Positions 12,101-23,661 of a stretch of DNA of 64,000 bases are shown one piece after another. Position 1 is the stretch's first letter, and the number at the start of each line of letters is the position of its first letter. The position numbers and the translations under genes were made by a program. Source of the DNA: Hyperoplus lanceolatus (lineage: Eukaryota > Chordata > Actinopteri > Uranoscopiformes > Ammodytidae); assembly GCA_026929865.2 (NCBI GenBank), contig CM049404.1, forward strand, positions 12,980,501 to 13,044,500. The letters are read 5' to 3'. The notes under the pieces are model-generated. The model saw nothing but the letters and a program-made list of their open reading frames with translations. It had not been told where the DNA came from and ran no database searches.

Positions 12101-15100
12101 CCTAGTGCTGTTTTTTACGCCACAGTTGGACCACTGGTTTTCTACCTCGCCATCCAGCAGCTTGTTATCCGGCCCTACGTGCGGGCCCAGAAGGAAGAGT
12201 AAGAAAAAAAACATCACTTTTAACTTGGTTTGTTTCATGCATGCAAAGTCATTCGAAGTAGCAGCACATTTTTTTTTTTTTTTTTTTTTTAGATATTACA
12301 ATTATTATGGACCAATTTTTTATGAGCTAATTTTAATTTCTCCATCTTATCTTTTGAACTCAACAGAGATTTAGAGAAGCAGCAGGAGAGCTCGGCCTCC
12401 AACATCGCCCGGAAGAAGCAGGAGGCGGAGTCTGCTGTGAGTATTTGACGGGCTTCGCGTTGCCGTGGCGCCAACCCTACATTATTGTTTAAGTGTGAGA
12501 TAAGAAATGCGGGCATCCTGGGTGACTGTCAAATCACTCCGCCCAGTCAGGCGAAGGGGGGTGGAGATGGGATTAGAAAAGACGCAAAGTCTTAGTGAAA
12601 TTCATACGTGTAATCCATATGATGAGATGTATCTCATTGTTTGTGTTTGTGTCCTTACATTTTTCCTCTGTGTCTTTTGTTCCCCCTTCTCTTAAAGGTC
12701 TTGCTCATGCAGGAATCTGTGCGCAGGATTATCGAAGCCGAGGAGTCTAGAATGGGTAAGGGTAAGATCAGTTATATACAGTATTAGGAATACACTTATC
12801 CTGGGAATAATGTTTTAAAGCAGGTTGTGAAACTATTAGATTGTTTTACATTCTAAGCATTCAATGCAATCTAAAGTTGAAATATGTTGATGCCTAGTTA
12901 AATATTACCAACTTCAAAGTGTAATTTCTGATATACAGTGCTTGTTTTTCACTACATGAGAGACCAGTAGTGCTTTTTTTTTCAAGATAATTTTTTGGCA
13001 CTTTTTCAAGTTGCATTAGATAGTACAGAGTTCAAATGGGGAGACAGAGAGAAAGGGGGGATGACCTGGGTTTTGAGCCCGCGATCACTGCAATGAAGGC
13101 CGGAGCAATTATGGTATGCACTCTATCCACTACGCCACTGGAGCGCCCACCAGTAGTGCTTTTGGCACACAACAATTTAACTGCTTTGTCTGCAACTGTG
13201 TAAAAAAAAAGAGAAGTGTGCCGAGCCGCATCGAACCACTCAGTGGGAGCACGGCTTTAGTCTTCTTGGGCAGTTTGTTCAAAACAAGTCAAAAAGCCAA
13301 ACCAAAGGCTAGTGTGTGGCTCTTTCCATTGTTGTATTAGGAGACTTAATGTATAGTATTCAGTGTGATTTTGCTAGGATATGGGAAGTTTTTCTTTTAA
13401 CAGGGTTCAATTTGGCAGGGGGTGGGGGATTTGGGGAGTTTGGCAGATTTTTTAATGACCCTCTAGCCTCTGTTCTAGTTAGCGATGATTGGCGCTTTTT
13501 AGTTTGCTTTTGATAAGTAAACTAACAAAAGGCACCCAGCTGACAGTATAATTTTCACCTGAGGGGAGCATCGCAGGTGATAATTGGCACCTGTCATTGT
13601 CAAACGTTGCTTTGATTTTTAGTATCATCAGAGGTACCACAGACTGCACTGGTAACAGTTAAAAGCGGTGTGTGCGTGTTTGTTATGACAAACACACATA
13701 CCGCTGCCGTATTAGATGGACTCCACTTTAGGAAAATGTCACAGCATAATGTATGCAGCTTGCAATTAAAACTAATTGTGCTGTCTTTTTGGGTGCGTGC
13801 TCGCAAAAGGATTTTAACCAACAAGTCTCAAAAATTATGATGTTTCTGTTATAAAATATGGGGCTAAAAACTGCTGACACGCAAGATTCAAATGATTATA
13901 TGGAGAGACTGGGGATTTCTGTTGGACTTTTAATATTCATTCATTGATCCCAAAATCCCTGTCTGTAATGTCATCCTTGGAATACTCAACTGCCATCTTA
14001 AATCAAACTAAGTTTTTGGTGGCTAACGTGTATTTTCAAACACATTAAAAAAATAACACATGAATACATTAAAACTTCCAATTAAATGGCACTATCCCTG
14101 CTGCTGCTTCTTTTAACCAGGTCTCATCATCCTCAACGCCTGGTACGGCAAGTTTGTGACGGACAACAGCAGAAAACACGAGAGGGCAAAGGTCATCGAT
14201 GTGACGGTGCCACTGCAGTGTCTGGTGAAAGACTCCAAACTCATCCTCACTGAGGCCACAAAGGTAAAAACTACTGAGCTCCAGAATTAAAGGTGGAGTC
14301 AGTGATTCTGGAGAATGTGTGTTGTCAATATCAGTATATATCTCCTCACGATCCGCTACCTGTGTTATTACACAGCCTTGGCTCTGTTAACTGGTATGTA
14401 AAGTTTTAAGTGTATGTAAACAAAGGGGGCCCACCATAGATAGCAACACGCCCGTTTACAAAGCCTAGGCTGTAGACTTAACCCTGGATTTTTTATTTAC
14501 ACACAGTATGGACAGGTAGCAGATTGTTAAGAGATATTCACTGAGTATGACAAAGTAATTTTGGAAAACATGCATTCTCCAGAATCGCTGAATCTGGAAT
14601 CAATCCAAGACGTATACTATGAGGTCAATTCTTAAGCTCCAATGTTATTGTTCATTGATACAGTAAAGCGTTTTTTTGTAAAACCAGTTATAACTTATGT
14701 TATCTCAACTTGCTGTATGATGTTTCTGTGTGCTACTGCTGGTGTGCGACCTTACTGTTATGTCGTTTTTCCAGTCGGGACTCCCTGGCTTCTACGACCC
14801 CTGTGTTGGGGAGGACAAGAGCCTGAAGGTGCTGTATCAGTTCCGCGGAGTCATGCATCAAGTCCTGTCAGGAGACAAAGAAGCACTCAGGATACCAAAG
14901 CAATGTAAGTCCCTTGTAGTAGCATGGCGTGTCACAGTGTTGCCCCCTATTACCATAGCAATTAGGTTCTGTACTTCAGTGCAGGTGTAATGATTCGGTA
15001 GCTCTCTTGAACATGTATACTTCAGTCAAGGTTTAATTTGGTAGCTCTCTTGAACATGCCCCAGTTTTAGATGTAGCTGGTAGCAGGGGGGGGGGGGCTT

Positions 15101-15275
15101 CTTCAACCCTTTTTATAGATGTTTGATGCAATGTATCTTTGACTATTTCATCTCCACTCAGAGAATGACTCCTTAAAATCAACTGAGCTATATAACCTGC
15201 CACCTTCGCGTATTTCTGACTTTCTTTGTTCTCCTTTGCACCGTTCCAGCTCACCGGATTGATGCAGACACATAG
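6143..15275 (+). CDS. dnajc11: DnaJ homolog subfamily C member 11, complete, 16 exons, 559 aa
   Basis: Exons read from splice sites and phase: 6143-6214, 7465-7594, 7740-7813, 9912-10013, 10148-10276, 10420-10542, 10670-10743, 10854-11043, 11158-11243, 11455-11571, 12043-12198, 12367-12436, 12698-12755, 14121-14263, 14775-14904, 15250-15275. They sum to 1680 nt, or 559 aa plus stop, the same length as I recall for human DNAJC11. The J domain spans about residues 14-82 with the HPD motif at 42-44 ([13 protein letters not shown]). A charged helix ([19 protein letters not shown]) lies at about 105-125. A central beta-rich region contains [16 protein letters not shown] and [16 protein letters not shown], and the C-terminal DUF3395-type domain ends in IPKQSHRIDADT. 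In mammals the protein sits at mitochondrial membranes with the MICOS/MIB complex and supports cristae shape; as a J protein it would stimulate an Hsp70 ATPase. All introns are GT-AG. Introns carry several transposons, including 8856-9771 and a SINE at 12978-13148, without damage to exons. Confidence 0.97.
8345..8650 (+). mobile_element. Probable LINE 3'-end fragment in dnajc11 intron 3
   Basis: The segment opens with an ATT/TTTA-rich stretch followed by AAAAGGGACAATGTAC and later CATCTGTAGTCCCTTGGCAG. This combination resembles the 3' untranslated ends of teleost LINEs as I remember them. No open frame survives and the family cannot be named from sequence alone. Confidence 0.35.
8856..9771. 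mobile_element. Non-autonomous TIR transposon, TTAA target site (copy 1)
   Basis: The element begins AGCCACTACGAGTAACAT and ends with the near-perfect inverse, ATGTTACTCGTAGCCGCT. TTAA lies directly outside both ends (8852-8855 and 9772-9775), as expected for a TTAA-specific transposase such as piggyBac or Kolobok. It is 916 bp with no transposase frame. A second copy in opposite orientation lies in the chitinase gene (36327-37106). An internal inverted motif around CTCCGTGAGAG / CTCTCACGGAG suggests a hairpin. It sits in dnajc11 intron 3, about 140 bp before exon 4. Confidence 0.8.
12978..13148 (-). mobile_element. tRNA-derived SINE with 15-bp target-site duplication
   Basis: Read on the minus strand it starts GGGCGCTCCAGTGGCGTAGT with a tRNA-like A box (GTAGTGGATAGAGTGC) and a degenerate B box, then a tail containing CCCATTTGAACTC. 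The direct repeat ACCAGTAGTGCTTTT occurs at 12963-12977 and again at 13149-13163, exactly flanking it. This is a clean target-site duplication of a LINE-mobilised insertion. It is in dnajc11 intron 13. Related copies are at 59830-59998 and, as a different subfamily, 29114-29305. Confidence 0.8.
14291..14600. mobile_element. MITE-like element with TTAA-side terminus
   Basis: The left end after TTAA (14287-14290) reads AGGTGGAGTCAGTGATTCTG. The right end, in reverse complement, carries TCAGCGATTCTGGAGAATG, so the termini form an imperfect inverted repeat of more than 20 bp. The right TTAA is not intact, so the outer right edge is approximate. It lies in dnajc11 intron 14 and has no coding frame. 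Confidence 0.55.
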
Positions 15276-15713
15276 GAGCTCCTCCGCCGACCAAAAAGAA
15301 GAGAAAAAAAAAGACTCATCTCTCAGCTGTTCGACAGATGACGGATAAAAGCTGTTTTAGATACGGCATGGACTTGGAAGTCCTTGTTACTCAGAAATCG
15401 TGCATTTCCTTTTTTTTTGTCTTTCTATTCATAGAAATATGCAGAGCGGAGTTAAATGCATCTCAAGACTGGATTGATCATAATTCAGCATCCATGGACA
15501 GGGTTGTGGTGGCCTGCTCGGAAAAAAAATATAATGTGACACCAAAACGCAGTGGCTATCATCTTATTTCCCAGGTCCCTGGTATCCATTTATATTTTGG
15601 TATGGCTTGTATTATAAGATCGAGTTCTATGTACTCTACTGTATTGTACACAAACTGCAGTGCCTGTGTGATTGAAGAAAATAAATGCACCTCTGTTTAT
15701 TTGCCATATTATT

Positions 15714-15719
15714 AATAAA
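15714..15719 (+). terminator. dnajc11: Polyadenylation signal AATAAA, dnajc11
   Basis: AATAAA about 440 bp after the dnajc11 stop codon. Another AATAAA lies at 15680-15685. Either could be used. Confidence 0.6.
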
Positions 15720-17949
15720 ATCAGTCTCTCTCATGTTGTTCAACCATTTCGGTACTTTCTGTACCATTTCGGTAACTTCAGTTGATGACTGCATTCCACT
15801 TGTCCACTTTACAAACTTGAGTTCAGTCTTACACTCTAGTTTTTTCTCCTTCAGATCCTTTTATATGATCTTAGTGAGGTGATGCCTCCTGAGAGACCTC
15901 CTACCCTTCATTGGTTTGCCAGTTATCGAGTCATAAATAGAATAGAGTGGATCAACTAAAGCAATGCAAGGCCAAAGCTTGTTTCACTCCTTGTGAAAAA
16001 ATTTAAAAATGCAACCCGGCCTTTTTAAGAATTATAACGAGCTGATGATTTTAAGTATGAATCGGTCAACTCAACTATTTGAGTTATTCCCACTATATTT
16101 AAAGACTATTCAAGATTATCAAGGTGGCAACTTGTTTTTTCAGTTGAAAAATTTGTACAGTAATTACTCTATTTTCTATTTCTATTTTCAATAGTTTTGA
16201 AGTTAAACTGTACCTTTTATATTAAAATCGCATCATCATGATTATTTGAACCCATGCCTATCAAACCATAACCTTTGTGAAACTCCTTGCATGTAGATAA
16301 AGTAGATATTTAGGTGTTATTGTGAATCTTGGACAGAGAAACATTTATTTAAATTACAGGTCAATCAATGTCAACCTTTGTCAGATTATTCATCCAGTGT
16401 TTGAAGTCAAAAAACTTGATTGGATAGGCCTACTATATTGATTGAAGGCTGGAAACACTTATAGTTAAGTCACTTAAAGCTACAAGTCGTGATATGGTCC
16501 TTTTAAGACAGTGTCAATGAACAAATTTGTTAAGTTGTCCCTCCGCCAGTCCGCCTACTCTTCTTGCTTCCAGTCTGTGCGCCAGGGGGGAACGGGGAGC
16601 GCATCATTGGTGAACTGGCAGGAGGAAGAACGTATGTGACCAATAGCAAAAGCAACATGCTATTTATCCTAATGGACCTAGAGGGGAGGAGAAGACGTCC
16701 TATCTGTTAAACTTCGACTGAGATGCGACGTGTTTTTCGGTCACTTTCACGTATTTTATTGTATTATCTGTTCATTTATTCTCTATTTCAAGCACAGACA
16801 GACAAAAACAAAATGCATGTGTAGCAATGTAGAAGCATTTCTAATCAGTGTTGAACCTAGTGCTCTTGAACACAGCCTGCAAATGGCCCAGTCCCCTAAT
16901 CAAGCCCCGTATATAAAGCAGGTGTGTTGTGCCAGTATGGTGTTGTCTCTGCTGTGGCTGGTGACCATGTGAGTATCTGTTTTTAGAAGATGTACTGAAC
17001 GTAATTTTAAACAAGCGTCCATTAATTTGGTATTATTTCTTTTAGCTTTAGGATAGCCCCCCTGTGACCGAGTGAATGTCATGCTATACCCCCAAACCCA
17101 TGGTGGTGAGTAGTTTGTAGGCCACACTAATTGATTCAAGTATGCAGCATAGTGAGCCGAAGTTAACTTTATTTTCCTCCATGTTGTAGGTTCACTTGCT
17201 GCTGTTTTGCCTTAGTGTAGTATTTAGTTGTTTGTCTTTCTTTTTGAGTGTTTATTGAACCAACTGGGGGATAATTGTTGTTTTTGATTGATGTTTTAAT
17301 AGTTATTTTGCTTTAGGCTGGAGCTGGGTGCCAAACTGTCTGTAAGGAGGCTAGGCACCCCTGGTGAGGTCCCGTCACTTGCATGCGAGTTAAAGCACAG
17401 GGATATAACACGTTTTTCACCAGTTTTAGTGTGTAGTGACTATTGATGTGAGGTACTTGTGGTGAGTGGTAGCACCCCTAGGTAGGCCTACTCCTCGGCG
17501 TAGTTTGCCTCTCAGCAGTTGGCCTCAGCTTTAGTCTGTTTGGTTTTGTTTAAGTTTGGGACTGCTATTTTAGATAGCCTATTGTGACTTTTAGACGTTC
17601 TATAGCCTATAAATGAGTTTTAGCAATTTTGTAATAAAGAATATTTTCTCTTTAGTTATCTTGTTTATTCATTCTTACACACTAATCCCTTTTCATCCTT
17701 AGTAGTTCCAGTTCCTGCACATTCTATCTGTTTTCCATCAAAATAAAGATTTGGTTTATTTTGAATTCCCGTCTCTGTCTGTCAGTTTCACGAATCTGTT
17801 TGCCTTATCAGCATTGTTAATATTATTCAACACAAAAGTTACATCCCTTATCTTTACTTTATTTACAGGGGTGTAATTCCCCTGGTGGTGTTGTCGGTAC
17901 TCCCTCCCCCCCATTCTTCCCCCTTTATTGCCGCGCTCGCTACACGTGC
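15720..17949. other. Spacer after dnajc11; no gene supported
   Basis: No recognisable protein frame is seen. A lone transposon-like terminus follows a TTAA at 16474-16477 (AGCTACAAGTCGTGATATGG) without a partner end in view. AATAAA-rich sequence lies near 17630-17760. A TATA-like box at 16910 followed by a short hydrophobic frame was considered and rejected as a gene start. Confidence 0.5.
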
Positions 17950-17953
17950 TTAA

Positions 17954-19401
17954 AGCTGCAGTTGAGAGTTTCAGGTTGGGATCCCAACTATGGAATCAGA
18001 CGGGTGTTTTCCCAACGCTCTACCTGCTGTAGCTCCTCCCTCCGAACGACAGCTATGCGCGTTCATGTGAATTGAGTTAGGCTACATTAGTCTCGCAAAG
18101 CCAGACCAAACTACAGCAAGTAGTATGGTCTGGAAGCACTCCGTTTAGAGCCGTCTATTCGGGGGGAAACTGGGCTGGCCTGTTTTTATTTATTTAAACC
18201 AATCACAATCATCTACGGCGGGGCTAACCCCGGGAAGCAGCCAATGGAGGCGTAGCGTTGTTTGCCGACGCCAGCGCTTAATAGACGCTGGCGGGAGTGG
18301 TCAAGCCAGACTAGGCTACATTGACAGGAGACAAACACCATGTCCGATTCCGAGGTGATTAAACATTAGTAATGATAACTACATACGTACATATTGAGCA
18401 TACATTTTAATCACAGACATACCATGTATGTTAGCTTAAAATCATTGTAAGTGTGCTGGTAGGCCTAACAAAAGTAGGCTAGCTGTAACAGCCAGGCAAG
18501 ATAGCAAACTAATTGTAACAGAGCGGAGAGGAGTGTGTGTGTATCTCCTACTATCTATGCTCCTGCTCTGACCGCAACTGGGAGGGGCTGCTCGGGGCTG
18601 CTGCGTGAGGAGCGGGCTGCGTGTCAGGCTCCCGCTGCTCGTTGAGAAGAGGTACTTACTTGCTTTGGCGAAAAAAGTCACCAATAGGCCTAACGCCAGA
18701 AAAAAAGCTAGATTTGTTGCTGTTTTGAAAAAAAAAAGTCGCCCGGGGGGCTGAAGAGTCACTAAATATAGCGACAAGATCGCTTTGAGTTGGCAACACT
18801 GAGCACAGGACGAGGGCTATATAGGGCCAGCGGGCGTCCTGCTGCAGCCTAGGGGCAGAGCAAGGGGACGAGGTCGCGGTCGGAGAGGTCTTGATGTGAT
18901 AGGGCAAGAAGACATGGCCGGTGTACTTTTTTTTTCGAGCTCTCTCCGTCTCCCTTTCAGCAGTTAACTTTTCAACATTCGTCTTTCCTCGTTTTTTTGC
19001 TGTCTTAGCGGTGTTAGTTGTTGGTATCCTGGGAATGGTAAATTGAGGGTTTGTTTGTGAAGACATGCTACTTGCTGTCCGCCGTAGTAGCCTAGTACCA
19101 AACAGTAGGCTAGTGTCAGACTCATGGGGTCAGACTGCTAGGGTCGTGAACGCTCACGCAACTGACGCATCAACGTCGTTGCCAAGGTCCCACAGCCAAT
19201 AAGAACGGAGAATCTGACCTCGCTCTGATTGGTCAAAATTAACATGAGCGGTGGCAATTTTGGGGGGCAGCACACAGAGGCAGGGGGGAGCAAAGTGATA
19301 AAAAAAAAGTATTTTCAGACCACTTCACCTACATATAGCTGAATGGCTATTATGACAGTTTTGCCAAATATTACAGTAAAAAAAAACTCACAACTGCAGC
19401 T
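17954..19401. mobile_element. TTAA-flanked TIR element, 1.45 kb, carrying a nested transposon
   Basis: The left end is AGCTGCAGTTGAGAGTTT and the right end in reverse complement is AGCTGCAGTTGTGAGTTT, one mismatch in 18. TTAA is directly outside at 17950-17953 and 19402-19405. No transposase was recognised, so it appears non-autonomous. The interior includes a separate insertion at 18088-18313. Its termini begin with AG after TTAA, as in the elements at 8856, 14291 and 36327, suggesting one superfamily. Confidence 0.75.
18088..18313. mobile_element. hAT-like MITE nested in the TTAA element
   Basis: The direct repeat GGCTACAT occurs at 18080-18087 and 18314-18321, giving an 8-bp target duplication. 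The enclosed 226 bp begin TAGTCTCGC and end with the near inverse GCCAGACTA. The 8-bp duplication fits the hAT superfamily, but the inverted termini are short, so the class is tentative. Confidence 0.5.
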
Positions 19402-19483
19402 TTAAAAGCTTTTTTTGAATGTACAACTAAAACAGTGTAAAACAGTGTTTTACACTGCTTGAAAATGTTTGATTTTTTTTTTC

Positions 19484-19550
19484 TTTCATTTTAATAGCCC
19501 AATATCACAAATGGTATGTCTCAGGGGGCTTTACAATCTTGTACAGCATA
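19484..19550 (-). mobile_element. LINE/SINE 3'-tail fragment, minus orientation
   Basis: In reverse complement this reads GATTGTAAAGCCCCCTGAGA followed by TTTGTGATATTGGGCTAT. The same tail occurs on the plus strand at about 20430-20518. It is a very common teleost retroelement tail as I remember it; the body on this side was not delimited. Confidence 0.5.
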
Positions 19551-20264
19551 GGTCAGAGAGATAAACATAGCATAAATAATGAGGTTGTCGGGGATGTTAA
19601 AATAACTCGATCCTGATGCTGCCTGAACCACAACTTCCCCTGCACTGTGAGGCCCTTTTGAGAGGAAAGACCAGACAACCACACATTAACGCTACATTTT
19701 CCAACTGATTCGCACCTTCCATGAACCTTCCCAAACAGGCCAATGTCCTTTTTGCCAACAACTCGTTTGGAAGGTTTGACAGACATTAGAAGGGCAAAAG
19801 GTCAAGGTGTTCCTTAAATAAATTAACTGAAACGATGCAGAATTTGAAATTAAATCTGTAGTGTTTTATTTAAAGAGCAGCAACATCCCCACTCTTTAAA
19901 TCCATGTTAAATCCACAAGTTCCATCCATGAGTCCCATATGAGTCTCTGCCATGGACCTTTGTAAATAGCCTAATAAAAGAGGTCCCGACTCCACCCACG
20001 GGGAAGGCCCGTTTATAATAGGTCCACGCGGGGATGAGTCACTAATGTCAGATCTAAAGGGTTCTCTTTTACTTTGACCGGCGTGCACCGAAAGTCGTCC
20101 CGGCAGTAAAACCAACGCTATCCAGCTCACTGGTTGTGGTGGAGCACGTGAAATCACCGCCGTCCGTCCACTATTCGCACTTTACTTAGTATTACCATGT
20201 AATCGCCTGGTCAATGATCAAATTCCTTCGTGATTTTCTCTACTTATGACATCTATTGCAGTAG
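19551..20264. other. Spacer between two retroelement tails; nothing identified
   Basis: No gene or clear repeat could be assigned. The open frames present on the minus strand have no recognisable domain. Confidence 0.4.
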
Positions 20265-20518
20265 GCCTATGTCCGTCCTGGGAGAGGGATCCCTTACTCT
20301 GTCGACTCTCCCTGAGATTTCTTCAATGTTTTTTTATTCCCGGTAAAGGGTTTTTACTGGGAGTTTTTTTCTCATCCGAGCTAAGGGTGTAAGGGGAGGG
20401 CAGGGTGTCATATTGGATCATAGGCCGATATCATATTGTATGAAATGTAAAGCCCACTGAGACAAATGTGTTTGTGATTTTGGGCTATACAAATAAAACT
20501 GATTTGATTTTGATTTGT
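20265..20518 (+). mobile_element. LINE/SINE 3'-end, plus orientation
   Basis: Contains the module TTTTTACTGGGAGTTTTTTT, then TGTAAAGCCCACTGAGACAA and TTTGGGCTATACAAATAAAA, ending in the tandem tail GATTTGATTTTGATTT. A conserved tail finishing in a short tandem repeat is typical of L2-type LINEs and the SINEs they mobilise. The left boundary is approximate. Confidence 0.55.
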
Positions 20519-20970
20519 CCAGTGTTGCAGTTGCTAGGGTTAATTGGTGCGCGCGTAGACCTACTTCTGTTGCGTTGTTTTCATTTGTCTAGCTCCGCCC
20601 GCGCCCCAGCACCCTGGCGTCAATAACAAGCGCGACCGTCGTAAAATTATAGGATTTGTTTTATCGAAAGTGTGACACACAGTTTACATTGTAAATAGGT
20701 AAAGCCCAAAACAGAAAAGTGGCTGTTGTTTTACAAGAACCGGTGCTCAGCTGCGTATGGTTAGGGTTTATAAATGTTCTAGCTGCGTTGACCTCGTATA
20801 TCAAGCATCCTTTGCTCGTACCGCACTACTTCCGTGTTGTGCTTTATCGGATATGGACATTGAATATATAGTAGCCGTTTAAACAATCGTTGCTAAAATA
20901 TCGCGAGTAGATTATAGATGTTGATAGTGTTGTCTGGTAAAAACGACACTTTCCTGGGTCTGCCCCGGGC

Positions 20971-23323
20971 ATGAAGAGGAGGGCTAAAGCTATGGGTGCA
21001 ACACAGAGCTCGGATCCAGTCCCAAGACGGAAGTCTTCAGCCACAGTCCCGTCCAACTCGCTTTCACAAGGAGATGTAAGTGCTTTTCATGAATCCAGGC
21101 TCAAACTGTCTGCTCACGGAGATTCACATGAAGGCAGCCTGTTGTAGAGGTCCCATGATGTGTGTGACTGTGTATTACAACCAGCTGTTGCTTGTTTTGT
21201 CTGAACACTGTAGGCCTATTACCCTTTAATCAGACGTAGGGAAATATAGTGTGCACTATAAATGTCAACTGTCAGTCTTTTCCAATCCTTTTTTCTTAAT
21301 TTCAATCTTCATCAAATAGCTCATTTGGTTCCTGTCAGGCTATTTGTGGAAGGTGGTGAATATGGTGCCTCGAGGGAGAGGGGGAAAACCCAAAACGATG
21401 ATTCATAAAAGAAAAAAAAATCTAAAATGGAAAGATAGCCTACACAACTGAGTAGCAAAATGTGGTTTTCAACAGACTGTAAAAAAGAAACATTGGGTTT
21501 TCAACAGCTTTGTGAGGAGGCCTATTGAACAGCTTTGTTTTGCTGAATTCTTTAACTATTTGCTGACAAAATGCTGATGTAAGCTTTATTATCCGTTAAT
21601 GTAATCAGTGGGAGTGAGTGGGGGCATTGGTCAAACGTCAGTTCTTGGCAAAAATGTAACTTTGAGCCTAGTGTCTTATCTGTTCATGTCAGATGTTAGC
21701 GGTTCCTCTGGAGATTCTGGAGGAGATCTTCCTGAATGTCCCTGCCCATCAGGTGGTCCATGTTTGTAGGTTAGTGTGCCAGCAGTGGAAAGAAGTGGCC
21801 GACAGTGAATCTCTGTGGAGAGAGAGGTGTAGAAGAGAAGGATATCGGCTCCGTGACGCTTCCAAAATACCCAAAGACTGGAGGTTGTTCTACCACTTGT
21901 GTAAGAAGAGAAGAAATCTTCTCAACAATCCAAAAGGAGAACGTAAGAACCCCCAAAATGTGGCTGTGGTGAGGCCATTTTTTTTTTACCCTGCAGTACA
22001 ACGAATGAGCTGTGCAAAAATGATTCTCTTACAAGCCCTATCTCTTTTACAGATAAAATGAAGGACTGGCAGATATTGGAGAGTGGTGGTGATAATTGGA
22101 AAGTGGAGGGAGTTATGGAGCCACATCCAAATGAGGCAGTCCAGAAAAACTTTGTGACCTCTTTTGGGTGGGTATTCACCAGGACTGGTCCAGAAAAACA
22201 AATGGCAATAATACGACATGCTACAATTTCATGAATATATTTATTAAGTAACTACAACTCTTTCTGTTTCCCGAAGCATGTGCAAGAAGTCACAGCTGAT
22301 TGATTTGGGGAAGGAAGGTTATATCCCATCGTTTATGGATCACTTCCAGCCAGACATCAAAATATCTGATTGGTGAGAAGAATACACGTCTATAGGCAAT
22401 ACTCCCACAACTCCAAGTCATAACTACATCGATGGCAAATTGAAAAATCCTGATTTTTAAAGTCAGGTTTTTTTTTTGCGGTAAACAACCCTGTTTTGGA
22501 AAATAAAGAGCATGGTATAATTGGGGCATGATTCTTAAATTTAAGCCTATTACTGTACTTATGAGATGAATATATTGCATTACTGATAACCAGTATTTTC
22601 AGTCAACTATAAATGAAGGAGGCCACTGTTAGTCATGTGTAAAACACATCCTTTCCATGTCTAGTGTTTATTTTATGTACTTCGATACTATGTGTTTACA
22701 CTCGTAAAGTTACCCACTAGCCTCATAGTGCAATGTGTTCATGTATTAGACTTTTTTTTAGGATATACATACTATGCTATGATTTTTACTCAGAACAAAA
22801 TCAAATAAACAAAATGCATTCAGAACTTCTAGAAATGTGTTTCTACCGCTTCGGCCCCCAAGTAAACAATGCTCAACAAGAAACTGGCCAGCTTTTGAAC
22901 CTAATCGTTGACCCCTTATCTATTTGTACATTTATTAGGTATGCACCAAGATTTGATTGTGGCAGTGAATATGAGATCTGTGTGGAGTTGCTGAATCAAA
23001 GAAAGACACCCATCCAGACATTTGCCCCTGAGACGATCTACTTTGAGCAATGGAACGATCAGAAATGGAATCAGGTATGTTTACAAGGGATGAGGCATTA
23101 ATCAGATATGATGGGAGTTCAGATGAGGCACAATACCCTTTGACAACTCTAGACTCACTTGTTTTTTGTTTACCAGATGAAACATGTGTTCCAAAACTAT
23201 GGAAAGGGAGTGAGATACATCCGCTTTACTCACGGAGGCAAGGACACACAGTTCTGGAAAGGATGGTATGGCATTCGCGTCACCGACAGCTGCGTTGAGA
23301 TATGTCCAGGAACGGACACATAG
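20971..23323 (+). CDS. F-box/FBA-domain protein of the FBXO2/FBXO6/FBXO44 group, complete, 6 exons
   Basis: Exons: 20971-21075, 21693-21942, 22053-22167, 22277-22372, 22939-23074, 23177-23323 (849 nt, 282 aa, or 275 aa from the second ATG). The F-box runs over about residues 36-80 (VPLEILEEIFLNVPAHQVVH, CRLVCQQWKEV, SLWRERC). The FBA/sugar-binding domain covers about 115-280 with MCKKSQLIDLGKEGY, FQPDIKISDWYAP, GVRYIRFTHGGKDTQFWKGW and RVTDSC. In mammals this group forms SCF ubiquitin ligases that bind high-mannose N-glycans of misfolded glycoproteins; the FWKGW loop is in the glycan-contact region of FBXO2. The FBA sequence looks nearest to FBXO44 (DCGSEYEICVELL), then FBXO6. Two in-frame ATGs exist, at 20971 and 20992. 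The second has a strong Kozak context and would give an MGATQS N-terminus, a candidate myristoylation signal. The gene ends tail-to-tail with cdc42. Confidence 0.92.
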
Positions 23324-23661
23324 CTATTTTTGACTAATCTAAAGGCTGCTTCTTGCCTTTGCCTGCAACATTGCACTGTCTAAATTGCCTTTTATAATCT
23401 GAAGTAAGTTAACATGTTAATGGAAATGTGTTGGTGTAAAAAAAGCTATGAATACTGTTATGTTAATTAGTTTTGATATTAAGACCCTCCAAATGCAGCT
23501 CCTTAATGCAAAGTAATAGTAGCATGGGCTATAAGTTAAGCTTGTACTGTGTAGGGACCTGAAGGAGTGTACAAGTGGCACTGAAAAATAAAAAAATATT
23601 TTAAATGATGAAAATCTTAAAGAGTATTTGAATAGATTGCCAACCTGTTTCTGTAATGTGC

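Noticed and set aside
16910-16968. TATATAAAG box followed by a short hydrophobic frame (MVLSLLWLVT) and a GTGAGT donor, like a signal-peptide exon
   Set aside because: The ATG lies only about 20 bp after the TATA box, so transcription would be expected to start at or after it, and no matching second exon was found.
16537-17949. Possible solo LTR (TG...CA ends, TATA box, AATAAA signals)
   Set aside because: No target-site duplication at the proposed edges, no primer-binding site or polypurine tract, and no gag/pol remnants nearby.
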